A DNA stretch of 55,041 nt from an uncultured Clostridia bacterium (GTDB taxonomy: Bacteria; Bacillota; Clostridia; Oscillospirales; CAG-382): assembly GCA_947630765.1 (NCBI GenBank), contig CANRIX010000015.1, forward strand, positions 1 to 55,041. The letters run 5' to 3'. Below are positions 8,244-17,179 of the stretch, piece by piece. The notes under the pieces were generated by a model. It did not search any database, was not told the origin of the DNA, and saw only the letters and a program-made list of their open reading frames with translations. Within the stretch, counting starts at the first letter, position 1, and each line of letters opens with the position of its first letter. Both the position numbers and the translations under genes were made by a program.

Positions 8244-9986
8244 ATGAAACGGTTCTACAGACCCCTTCTGCTCCTGCTGGCGCTCGCGACGGCGCTGTCG
8301 TTCGCGTCCTGCTCGGCGGGGGATGCGGTCATGCGGTATGGGGAGCAGGAGCTTCTCGAATCCGACTACGCCTATTTGATGGCGACGGTGAAGGAATACT
8401 ACGATTACTACGCCCAATACTACTACGGCTCGACGCTTGACAGCATCTGGGATACGGAAGCCGGCAACGGCGTCACCTTCGCGGACGCCCTGACCGAAAC
8501 GGTGCAGAATTCGGGGAAGATGATGCTGGTCGTCGAACAGCTCTGCGCGGACGCGGGGCTGACCATCGACGACGCGGAAACGCTCGCGGAGATCGACGAG
8601 TATATGCAGGATCTTTCGGACCAGTACGGCGGGGACGACGCGATGGAGATCGAGCTTGCGAAGATCGGGACCACGCCGGACGCCGTCGAGCGGTACGAGC
8701 GGTATAACCAGCTCTTCACGCTCTTGCGCGAGTATCGCTACGGTGAAAACGGGGTCGCCCGACTCTCCCGCGAGGAGGTCATGACAAGCTTCCTGTCCTC
8801 CTACGCGAAGGCGGAGGGGTACCTGTTCAGCTACCTCGCGTCGAACGGGTCCTCGTCCGGGCGCACGCCGTATCAGTACGATTTCGCGTCCGATTACGCC
8901 AAGGCGGACGTGGAAGCGTTCCTGCTTTCGGATTTCTACTGCGTGGACTACCTGCGCTTTAACGACGAGGAGGACGCGAAGTCCGCCTACGACGCATTGA
9001 CGGACGGCAGCGATACCTTCGAGTCGCTCGCGGCGTCCGGGATCGCGCCATCGGCGGAGATGGACGCCTATGTGACGGCGGACGAGTTCTCCAAGTCCCT
9101 TTTCGACGGGCTGAACGCGGTCGACGAGGGGACGTGGTACCTTTCCGGCGGGGAAGGGACCGACGGGAGCTCCTATTACGTCATTTGCCGCAAGCCGGTC
9201 TCGGCGTCCGCGCTGACCGAGGGTGAAAACGCGGAGAAGGTCGACGAGAAGGTCCGCGCCGCCATGGTGACCCGTGACGCGAAGGAATACTTCGACGAAA
9301 ACTATATCACGGTCCGCCATATCCTCTATACAGACGAAACGAAGGCGAAGGAGGTCTATGACGCCCTGCAGGCCGGGACCACCACGTTCGCCGAGCATGA
9401 AGGTGAGACCGCCGACAGCGGCGTGCAGTACACGTTCACGCACGGGAGCATGGTCGAGGAATTCGACGAAGCGGCCTACGGGCTTTCCGTCGGGCAGTAT
9501 GCCCTTGCGCAGACCGATTACGGCTGGCACGTCATCACCCGTCTGGAGCTGGACGAAACCGCCTTCACCGAGGCGGACGTGACCGCCGCGATGTCCCGCG
9601 AAAAAATGCAGGCGGAAGCGGACAAGGTCTACGCCGACCTGCAGAACGGCACGCCGTTCGCAAACCCGGCGGACGGGGCTCTCTACGCCTATTCCGAGCC
9701 GAGCGTGTTGGAGCTTTCCCAGCAGAACGAAGACTTCCGCGAAGCGCTGCTCAACGCGGCGGACGGCGAATTGATCCGCATCGAAGTGCCGGGTTACGGC
9801 ATTTACCTGCTGCGCAAGCACGAGCTGACCGACGACGACCTCGACGAGAACTATGAAGCGGTCGAGGACCCGCTCATCGAAACGGCGCTCTACGACTACA
9901 TCGAGAAAAATTTCGACGCGGTCCGCATCGACAACGCGGTCGAAAGTCGCTTCGATATCCGCACCGCGAAAACCATGACCCGTTGA
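8244..9986 (+). CDS. PrsA/PpiC-like peptidyl-prolyl isomerase lipoprotein
   Basis: A 580-residue exported foldase. ATG 8244 is chosen over upstream in-frame ATGs because GGAGG (8231-8235) is 8 bases before it. The N-terminus is a lipoprotein signal (MKRFYRPLLLLLALATALSF followed by ASC), so the mature protein is probably lipid-anchored outside the membrane. A SurA/PrsA-like N-terminal chaperone region is followed by a parvulin PpiC domain (about 360-450: ITVRHILYTDE, then YGLSVGQ and GWHVITRLE). It probably helps secreted proteins fold. It is longer than Bacillus PrsA (about 290 residues), like many clostridial versions. Followed by a strong terminator. Confidence 0.88.
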   Translation: MKRFYRPLLLLLALATALSFASCSAGDAVMRYGEQELLESDYAYLMATVKEYYDYYAQYYYGSTLDSIWDTEAGNGVTFADALTETVQNSGKMMLVVEQLCADAGLTIDDAETLAEIDEYMQDLSDQYGGDDAMEIELAKIGTTPDAVERYERYNQLFTLLREYRYGENGVARLSREEVMTSFLSSYAKAEGYLFSYLASNGSSSGRTPYQYDFASDYAKADVEAFLLSDFYCVDYLRFNDEEDAKSAYDALTDGSDTFESLAASGIAPSAEMDAYVTADEFSKSLFDGLNAVDEGTWYLSGGEGTDGSSYYVICRKPVSASALTEGENAEKVDEKVRAAMVTRDAKEYFDENYITVRHILYTDETKAKEVYDALQAGTTTFAEHEGETADSGVQYTFTHGSMVEEFDEAAYGLSVGQYALAQTDYGWHVITRLELDETAFTEADVTAAMSREKMQAEADKVYADLQNGTPFANPADGALYAYSEPSVLELSQQNEDFREALLNAADGELIRIEVPGYGIYLLRKHELTDDDLDENYEAVEDPLIETALYDYIEKNFDAVRIDNAVESRFDIRTAKTMTR

Positions 9987-10000
9987 CACGAAACTGGAAA

Positions 10001-10035
10001 AAAGCCGCTTCCCTCTCTGCGAGGGAAGCGGCTTT
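10001..10035 (+). terminator. Strong hairpin terminator after the foldase gene
   Basis: Perfect 15-bp stem: AAAGCCGCTTCCCTC (10001-10015) pairs with GAGGGAAGCGGCTTT (10021-10035), loop TCTGC, 15 bp after the stop codon. A short T-run is part of the stem end. Confidence 0.85.
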
Positions 10036-10059
10036 CAATACGTTGAAAAAAACAACGAA

Positions 10060-10308
10060 AGCAAAAATATAATAAAATATCGCCCCGTGGGCGGACATGC
10101 AGCCGCCCGCTCCGAACACCTTGTGTTCGGAGCAGAACTCCTTAAGAGAAAACCGGCGATGGCGGCGTCAGTATTGGCGCAAGACAAGCCGTTTTTCGAC
10201 AAAAAAGGGGGTATTCGCTATTCAAAGCGGCTTGCCGCTTTGAATGAGAAAAGGCAGAGCGAGACAGCGCGAAGCGACGCCGCCGCGATCGCGTTTGCCC
10301 CCCGAAAA
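10060..10308 (-). repeat. Dispersed 3'-UTR repeat, copy A (after the sortase gene)
   Basis: One of three related gene-free blocks. Read on the minus strand it begins right at the sortase stop, passes a GCGATCGCGGCGG segment, a block CGGCTTGTCTTGCGCC, the shared CTCTTAAGGAGT, then hairpin GGGCGG/CCGCCC and a T-rich tail (ATATTTTATTATATTTTT), i.e. a terminator-like end. It shares CTCTTAAGGAGT exactly with copy B and several other blocks with B and C. An extra inverted repeat (CAAAGCGGC/GCCGCTTTG, near 10222-10242) is unique to this copy. No gene is supported here. Confidence 0.75.
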
Positions 10309-11322
10309 TCAACGCAACGAATCCGCACTGACGAACTGCTTGAGCAGCCCGTGGACGACGTAACGGGAATCCCCGTCCGAGCCGTTCGTGCAGGTGATCA
10401 GCGTGCAGATGCGCGAATCGGCGTTGTAGGAGCGGCCGGTCTTGACGTAGGACTTCCCGGCGACCTTGTCGAGGAACGCGAGGTATTCCTCGTCGCTGTC
10501 GAACTCCGTTTCGTCGTAGAAGAACGTGTCGTCGATATAATAGGAAAGGATCTCGTAGATATACAGCCCTTCCCGGGTGTAGATCTCGATCTGCGTGGTG
10601 TTGACGAGGGTCTTGATCTTCGCACTGTTGCACCAGGTCTTGACCGAATGGAACATGGAGCCGTTCTTCATGTTGTGCCCGTAGAGGACCATGTTGCGGT
10701 TGCCGTAGTAGTTCGGCGAGACCCAGCCGTCCGCGAAGATGCTCCCGGAATGGGATTCCTGTCCGCGGAAGTCGTGGGCGAGGTAGTAATCGTTGTCGTA
10801 TTCCTTGAACATGACCGGGTAATCCACGACCGTGTCGGTCATGCAGATCCAGGCATACATGTTCGGGTACTGGTCGGCGCGGGTGATGAAGTTCGCGTAG
10901 ATCTGCGCGTAGTGGGAGGAGCGGTCCGGGTCGACGTTGCCGTCGGGGGTGGGGACGTAGTCCTCGTACTTGCCGTCCGCGTTGAGCATTTGCAGGACGG
11001 TCGGCATACTGCTCGGCTCCTGCAGGTGCTTGGAGCGTGCGAGCGTGACCGTATCCTGCGGGTCGGCGCGGAGCGCGGCATAGGCGGCGGCGGCGAGCTG
11101 GTCGTCGATGAGCTTTTCGGCGATCTCGTAGACCGAATACCCCAGCATCGCGATACAGACGGCGATGATGACGCACCGCAGGACTAAGGACAGCAGGTTG
11201 GTCCGTCGGCGACCCCGCTCCATGTTTTGCAGGTCGTGGGCGGTGTAAGCGTCGCAGGAATCGGCGAACCGGCTCGTCGATTCTTCCTCTTCAAATTCCG
11301 CATCGCGGGAAACAAGGTCCAT
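10309..11322 (-). CDS. Class B sortase
   Basis: Membrane-anchored transpeptidase that joins surface proteins to the cell wall. 337 residues; ATG 11322 has AGGAG 10 bases upstream. A cytosolic N-terminal tail precedes one membrane segment (about 45-70, LVLRCVIIAVCIAMLGYSVY). The catalytic domain shows the class B pattern: PMFKEYDNDYYL, LYGHNM with catalytic His about 216, LITCTN with nucleophile Cys about 311, and GDSRYVV with Arg about 320. It stands alone between two plus-strand genes; no sorting-signal substrate is seen in the window. A possible promoter (TTGCTC, 17 bp, TATACT) lies on the minus strand near 11350-11380. The dispersed repeat starts at its stop codon. Confidence 0.92.
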   Translation of the reverse strand: MDLVSRDAEFEEEESTSRFADSCDAYTAHDLQNMERGRRRTNLLSLVLRCVIIAVCIAMLGYSVYEIAEKLIDDQLAAAAYAALRADPQDTVTLARSKHLQEPSSMPTVLQMLNADGKYEDYVPTPDGNVDPDRSSHYAQIYANFITRADQYPNMYAWICMTDTVVDYPVMFKEYDNDYYLAHDFRGQESHSGSIFADGWVSPNYYGNRNMVLYGHNMKNGSMFHSVKTWCNSAKIKTLVNTTQIEIYTREGLYIYEILSYYIDDTFFYDETEFDSDEEYLAFLDKVAGKSYVKTGRSYNADSRICTLITCTNGSDGDSRYVVHGLLKQFVSADSLR

Positions 11323-11438
11323 GTGCGCGTCACTCCTTTCCGTATACGACAAGTATATACGAAAGGTTCGGCAAGAGCAAGACAAAATTGTGAATTTTTT
11401 TGAAAAGGTGTAAATTTGCATCTTTTCACAAATATCTG

Positions 11439-11466
11439 TTGACAAATTTGAAAAAATCGCTAAAAT
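11439..11466 (+). promoter_or_regulatory. Sigma-A promoter of the tig-clpX operon
   Basis: TTGACA (11439-11444), 16-bp spacer, TAAAAT (11461-11466) in an AT-rich tract; 75 bp before tig ATG. Divergent to the sortase gene. Confidence 0.75.
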
Positions 11467-11541
11467 AGAATTGAACGAAAATGTGCGGATGGGACGCGGA
11501 TCGTCCCGGTTCGCGAAAACGGAAAGGAATGGTCCTAAAAC

Positions 11542-12885
11542 ATGGCACTGAAAAGTTCCAAAAAAACCGCAGTGAATACCTACGAACTCGAGCTTCTGCT
11601 CGACAAAGCGTCCTTTGACGCGGAGGTCATGAAGGTCTACCGCCGCTCGGTCGGCAAAATGAACGTCCCCGGCTTCCGCCGCGGCAAAGCCCCGAAGAGC
11701 GTCGTCGAAAAGATGTACGGCAAAACCGTTTTCTACGACGACGCGCTGGAAACGCTTGTTCCGCCGCTCTATGAGGAAGCGGTCGCGCAGGCGAAGCTGG
11801 ACGTGGTCTCCCGCCCGGACATCGAACTGGTCTCGGTCGAGGACGACGGCGTGCTGCTCAAGGCGACCGTGACGGTCAAGCCGACCGTCAAGCTCGGCGA
11901 ATACAAGGGCTTCCAGGTCTACCGCCCGGAGGTGACCGTGACGGAGGAGGAGATCGACCGCGAGATCGACGCGGTGCGCCAGCGCAATGCCCGCGTCCTG
12001 ACCGTCGAGGATCGTCCGGCGGAAACCGGCGACGACGTGGTCATCGACTTCAAGGGCTACCGCGACGGCACGCCGTTTGAGGGCGGGGAGGCGGAAAAGC
12101 AGACGCTGAAGCTGGGTTCCAACACGTTTATCCCCGGATTTGAGGACCAGATCGTCGGGCATTCGACCGGCGACGCCTTCACGGTGTCCGTGACCTTCCC
12201 GGAGGACTACCACGAGTCCTCCCTCGCGGGGCAGCCCGCCACGTTCGACGTCAAGCTGCACGAGATCAAAAAGACCGAGCTGCCGGAACTGGACGACGAG
12301 TTCGTCAAGGACGTTTCCGAGTTCGATACGCTCGACGCGTACAAGGAGAGCGTCAAAACCAAGATCGAGGAGCGCAAGAACGCGTCCGCCGACGCGGAGG
12401 TCGAGCGCCAGCTCATCGACCAGCTGATCGGGGTCATGACCGCCGAGGTGCCGGAATGTATGATCGAAAGCGAGATCGACCGCTACGTCAACGATTACGA
12501 CTACCGTCTGCGCTCGCAGGGGGCGAGCATCGACCTGTACTACCAGTACACGGGCAGCACGCCGGAAGCGCTTCGCAGCTCCTTCCGCGCGGAAGCCGAG
12601 CGGCAGGTCAAGTCCCGTCTCGCGCTCGAAAAGGTCGCCAAGTCCGAAAAACTCAGAGCAGGCAAGAAGGAGATCGAAGAGGAGTACCGCAAGATCGCGT
12701 CCGGCTACGCCGTGGAGATGGATTACGTCAAGCAGAATATCCCCGAGGACGGCATCGTCTCCGACCTGCTCGCGCAGAAGGCCATCAAGGTGCTGCGCGA
12801 CAGCGCGGTCGTGACGGTCGGGGAGAAACCGGCGGAGGAACCGGCGGAAAAGCCCGCCGAGGAGCCCGCCGAAAAGCCGGAATAA
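11542..12885 (+). CDS. tig: Trigger factor chaperone/prolyl isomerase
   Basis: Ribosome-bound chaperone that meets nascent chains at the exit tunnel. The 447-residue protein has the N-terminal ribosome-docking domain with its signature GFRRGKAPKS, a central FKBP-type isomerase domain (about 155-245: GDDVVIDFKGY, IPGFEDQIVGH) and the helical C-terminal chaperone domain. The last ~20 residues are an acidic Glu-Pro-Ala-Lys repeat (EEPAEKPAEEPAEKP), a low-complexity tail. First gene of an apparent operon with clpX, a nucleotidyltransferase and glyA. Confidence 0.97.
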   Translation: MALKSSKKTAVNTYELELLLDKASFDAEVMKVYRRSVGKMNVPGFRRGKAPKSVVEKMYGKTVFYDDALETLVPPLYEEAVAQAKLDVVSRPDIELVSVEDDGVLLKATVTVKPTVKLGEYKGFQVYRPEVTVTEEEIDREIDAVRQRNARVLTVEDRPAETGDDVVIDFKGYRDGTPFEGGEAEKQTLKLGSNTFIPGFEDQIVGHSTGDAFTVSVTFPEDYHESSLAGQPATFDVKLHEIKKTELPELDDEFVKDVSEFDTLDAYKESVKTKIEERKNASADAEVERQLIDQLIGVMTAEVPECMIESEIDRYVNDYDYRLRSQGASIDLYYQYTGSTPEALRSSFRAEAERQVKSRLALEKVAKSEKLRAGKKEIEEEYRKIASGYAVEMDYVKQNIPEDGIVSDLLAQKAIKVLRDSAVVTVGEKPAEEPAEKPAEEPAEKPE

Positions 12886-12918
12886 ACCGCGTCCCCGCTT
12901 TCGGGGAGGAGGGAGTCT

Positions 12919-14172
12919 ATGGAGGATAAGAAAAGCAAGGTCTGCGCGTTCTGCGGCAGACCCTGTTCCCACACGACCATGCTGAACGTCTCCGGGCGGA
13001 TGCTGGATTTCTGCGACGACTGCCTCGACATCTGCTGCGAGATCGTCGACGCGTACGAGGAATACGAAGCGGAAAACCTTCCGGCGGAAGCGGCGGACGG
13101 ATTGCCCGCGGAGAGCGTCCCGCCCGCGGAGCGCCCGCTCCCGAAGCCGGCGGAGATGAAAGCCGTGCTGGATCGGTACGTCATCGGGCAGGACGAGGCG
13201 AAGATCGTGCTTTCCGTGGCGATCTACAACCATTATAAGCGCATCCGCTCAATGGAGGGCAAGCTCGTCGAGGACGACGACGTGGAGCTCAAAAAGAGCA
13301 ACGTGCTGCTGCTCGGACCGACGGGCGTGGGGAAGACCCTGCTCGCGCAGACCATCGCCAAGCTGCTCGACGTCCCGTTCGCCATCGCGGACGCGACGAC
13401 GCTGACCGAAGCCGGCTACGTCGGCGAGGACGTCGAGAATATCCTGCTGCGGCTGCTGCAGGCGGCGGATTTCGACGTGGAACGGGCGCAGAAGGGCATC
13501 ATCTATATCGACGAGATCGACAAGATCTCCCGCAAGAGCGAGAACCGCTCGATCACCCGCGACGTGTCCGGCGAGGGCGTGCAGCAGGCGCTGCTGAAGA
13601 TCATCGAAGGGACGGTCTCCAACGTCCCCCCGCAGGGCGGACGCAAGCACCCGAACCAGGAATTCATCCAGATCGACACGACGAACATCCTCTTCCTCTG
13701 CGGCGGGGCGTTCGACGGACTGGAGGAAATGATCCGCAACCGGCTCGGCAGCCACACGGTCGGCTTTACGGCGGGGGCGGAGAGCGGCGTAGCGCGGGAC
13801 GGCGAGTTCGTCATGTCCCGCGTGGAGAACGGCGACCTCGTCAAGTACGGGCTGATCCCCGAGCTGGTCGGTCGTCTGCCGGTCGTCACGGCGCTCCACC
13901 CGCTCGACGAGGACGCGCTCGTGCGGATCCTGTCCGAGCCGAAGGACGCCCTCGTCAAGCAGTACAAAAAGCTGTTCGCGATGGACGGCGTGACGCTGGA
14001 CTTCACGGACGGGGCGCTCCGCGCCATTGCGAAGAAGGCGTACGAGATGAAGACCGGCGCACGCGGTCTGCGCTCGATCATGGAGAAGCTCATGACCGCG
14101 TATATGTACCGCATCCCGTCCGAACCGAACCTCAAAAACTTACTGATCACCGAAAAGGAAATCGAAGCATGA
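12919..14172 (+). CDS. clpX: ClpXP ATPase subunit
   Basis: AAA+ unfoldase that feeds substrates to ClpP. 417 residues, full length. The N-terminal zinc-binding domain has Cys at 9, 12, 32 and 35 (CAFC and CDDC). Walker A is GPTGVGKT (about 133), Walker [11 protein letters not shown], followed by the sensor regions and a C-terminal small domain ([15 protein letters not shown]). It follows tig by 33 bp with a GAGGAGGGAG ribosome binding site. clpP is not adjacent but lies 2.3 kb downstream beyond two other genes. Confidence 0.98.
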   Translation: MEDKKSKVCAFCGRPCSHTTMLNVSGRMLDFCDDCLDICCEIVDAYEEYEAENLPAEAADGLPAESVPPAERPLPKPAEMKAVLDRYVIGQDEAKIVLSVAIYNHYKRIRSMEGKLVEDDDVELKKSNVLLLGPTGVGKTLLAQTIAKLLDVPFAIADATTLTEAGYVGEDVENILLRLLQAADFDVERAQKGIIYIDEIDKISRKSENRSITRDVSGEGVQQALLKIIEGTVSNVPPQGGRKHPNQEFIQIDTTNILFLCGGAFDGLEEMIRNRLGSHTVGFTAGAESGVARDGEFVMSRVENGDLVKYGLIPELVGRLPVVTALHPLDEDALVRILSEPKDALVKQYKKLFAMDGVTLDFTDGALRAIAKKAYEMKTGARGLRSIMEKLMTAYMYRIPSEPNLKNLLITEKEIEA

Positions 14173-15074
14173 CGGCAGTGATTCTTGCCGCCGGAATGGG
14201 CAACCGTTACGGCGGACTCAAGCAGATCGACCCTCTTGGACCTTCCGGCGAATTCATCATCGATTATTCCGTGTTCGACGCGATCCGCGCCGGGTACGAC
14301 ACGGTGGTTTTCATCGTCAAGCGGGAAATGTACGACAGTTTCCGCGAAACCATCGGCAAGCGTCTGGAAGGGCGGATCCGCGTGCGGTACGCGTTCCAGA
14401 CCCCGGACGACCTGCCCGACGGGCTGACCTATCCGTCCGGGCGGGAAAAACCGCTCGGCACGACCCACGCGCTCTGGTGCTGCCGGGAGCAGGTGGACGG
14501 TCCGTTCGCGATCTTCAACGCGGACGACTTTTACGGGCTCGGCACGTTCCGCGCGGTGCGGGAATTCCTCGAAACGGCGGGGGACGGCGAATTCTGTATG
14601 CCCGGCTACACGGTCCGCAACACCCTGTCGCAGAACGGCTCGGTGTCCCGCGGGGTCTGCCGCACCGAGGGCGGTCTGCTGAAGGCCATCGTGGAGCGCA
14701 AGCAGATTTTGCCCGACGGCGAAAACGCGAAGTACGAGCAGGGCGGAAGCTGGTATCCGCTGGACGGAAACGCCCCGGTCTCGATGAATTTCTGGGGCTT
14801 TACGCCGGAAATCTTCTCGTTCGCGGAGCGCAGACTGCGGAAATTCCTGACCGACCCCGAAAGCGACCTGTGCAAGGGCGAAAGCTACCTGACCGAGGTC
14901 GCCGAGGACGTCATCGCGACCCCGGGTCACACGATCCGCGTCGTCGGGACGGACTGCGTCTGGAAGGGCGTGACCTACCGCGAGGACCGTCCGGCGTTCC
15001 GCGCCTACCTCGAATCCCTCGTCCGCGCGGGCGAATATCCCGCCGACCTCTGGAAAGCGTCGGCAGTTCTCTGA
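14169..15074 (+). CDS. Sugar-phosphate nucleotidyltransferase-like protein
   Basis: A 301-residue protein of the GT-A-fold NTP transferase family, beginning [20 protein letters not shown]: the glycine-rich nucleotide loop is followed by the conserved lysine. Further features are [11 protein letters not shown] and [11 protein letters not shown], the acidic metal-binding region. It would activate a sugar phosphate or polyol phosphate with an NTP; the substrate cannot be read from sequence. It overlaps clpX by ATGA and precedes glyA by 44 bp, so it is co-transcribed with a chaperone/protease gene, a link whose meaning is unclear. Confidence 0.8.
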   Translation: MTAVILAAGMGNRYGGLKQIDPLGPSGEFIIDYSVFDAIRAGYDTVVFIVKREMYDSFRETIGKRLEGRIRVRYAFQTPDDLPDGLTYPSGREKPLGTTHALWCCREQVDGPFAIFNADDFYGLGTFRAVREFLETAGDGEFCMPGYTVRNTLSQNGSVSRGVCRTEGGLLKAIVERKQILPDGENAKYEQGGSWYPLDGNAPVSMNFWGFTPEIFSFAERRLRKFLTDPESDLCKGESYLTEVAEDVIATPGHTIRVVGTDCVWKGVTYREDRPAFRAYLESLVRAGEYPADLWKASAVL

Positions 15075-15118
15075 CGTTGCAAGCAAAACACCCAAAAAAG
15101 AAAGGAAACCCACAAACC

Positions 15119-16357
<1,239 letters not shown>

Positions 16358-16386
16358 TCCCGACCGGTTTCGACGGGTTTGCCCGC

Positions 16387-16415
16387 TTGACAAACCGGCG
16401 ACGGGGCGGTATACT
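16387..16415 (+). promoter_or_regulatory. Sigma-A promoter of clpP
   Basis: TTGACA (16387-16392), 17 bp, TATACT (16410-16415), 42 bp before clpP ATG. It gives clpP its own transcription unit. Confidence 0.85.
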
Positions 16416-16456
16416 GGAGGAAGAAAAAGTTTTTGCAAAAAAGGAGCGAACGCGAT

Positions 16457-17035
16457 ATGATCGTTACCCCCCAATTCTTTGAAAAGGAAGGCGGCTACGA
16501 GCGGAGTTACGATCCGTTTTCCCGCCTGCTGAAGGACCGCATTATCCTGCTGTTCCACGAGGTCAACGACGACCTCGCCTGCACCATCATCGCCCAGATG
16601 CTGTATCTGGAAGCGGTGGACCCCCAGCGGGAGATCTGCCTGTATATCAATTCCCCCGGCGGCTCGGTTTCGGCGGGGCTGGGCATCTACGACACGATGC
16701 GGCATTTGAAGTGCGACGTTTCGACGATCTGCGTCGGTTTGGCGGCGAGCATGGGCGCGTTCCTGCTGTCCGCCGGCACGAAGGGCAAGCGGTTCGCCCT
16801 GCCGAACAGCCAGATCATGATCCATCAGGTGCTTGGCGGTGCGCAGGGGCAGGCGACGGATATCGAGATCGAGACCCGCCATATGCTGGACATCAAGCAG
16901 CGGTTGAACCGTATCCTCGCCGCGAACGTCGGCAAATCGGTCGAGCAGGTCACGCTGGACACCGAGCGCAACCACTGGATGTTCCCGGATGAGGCGTTGA
17001 AATATGGAATCATTGACAAGGTTTTGGACGAATAA
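16457..17035 (+). CDS. clpP: ATP-dependent Clp protease proteolytic subunit
   Basis: Barrel-forming serine protease that works with ClpX. ATG 16457 ([13 protein letters not shown]) has AAGGAG 10 bases upstream; 192 residues. Nucleophile Ser98 lies in [14 protein letters not shown] and His123 in [10 protein letters not shown]. The third triad position, Asp172 in Bacillus subtilis (DTDRD-N-F), is here Asn172 in [10 protein letters not shown]. The same Asp-to-Asn change is known in Listeria ClpP1, which is poorly active alone, so a second ClpP may exist elsewhere in this genome. Ends in a dense hairpin region. Confidence 0.95.
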   Translation: MIVTPQFFEKEGGYERSYDPFSRLLKDRIILLFHEVNDDLACTIIAQMLYLEAVDPQREICLYINSPGGSVSAGLGIYDTMRHLKCDVSTICVGLAASMGAFLLSAGTKGKRFALPNSQIMIHQVLGGAQGQATDIEIETRHMLDIKQRLNRILAANVGKSVEQVTLDTERNHWMFPDEALKYGIIDKVLDE

Positions 17036-17051
17036 AAAGTTTTGAAGCGTT

Positions 17052-17106
17052 TTCAGGGAAACTTTTTCAAAAGGTTCCCTGAATGGGGTTTGGGGCGAAG
17101 CCCCAA
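17052..17106 (+). repeat. Two hairpins downstream of clpP
   Basis: TTCAGGGAA (17052-17060) pairs with TTCCCTGAA (17075-17083); then TTGGGGC (17090-17096) pairs with GCCCCAA (17100-17106). They sit between the clpP stop and the main terminator and may protect the clpP mRNA end. Confidence 0.55.
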
Positions 17107-17128
17107 CGTCCCCCCACAGAAAAAGCGA

Positions 17129-17165
17129 ACCCCGGCGGGTCTTACGACCCGCCGGGGTGTTTTCA
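17129..17165. terminator. Bidirectional terminator between clpP and the ABC operon
   Basis: Perfect 13-bp GC-rich stem: ACCCCGGCGGGTC (17129-17141) with GACCCGCCGGGGT (17146-17158), loop TTAC. GTTTT follows on the plus strand and GCTTTTT on the minus strand, so it can end both convergent transcripts. Confidence 0.85.
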
Positions 17166-17179
17166 TAAGGGCAACGCGG

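Noticed and set aside
11323..13233. Extension of the sortase frame far upstream on the minus strand
   Set aside because: It runs antisense through tig and clpX; the sortase begins at ATG 11322 with its own ribosome binding site and membrane segment.
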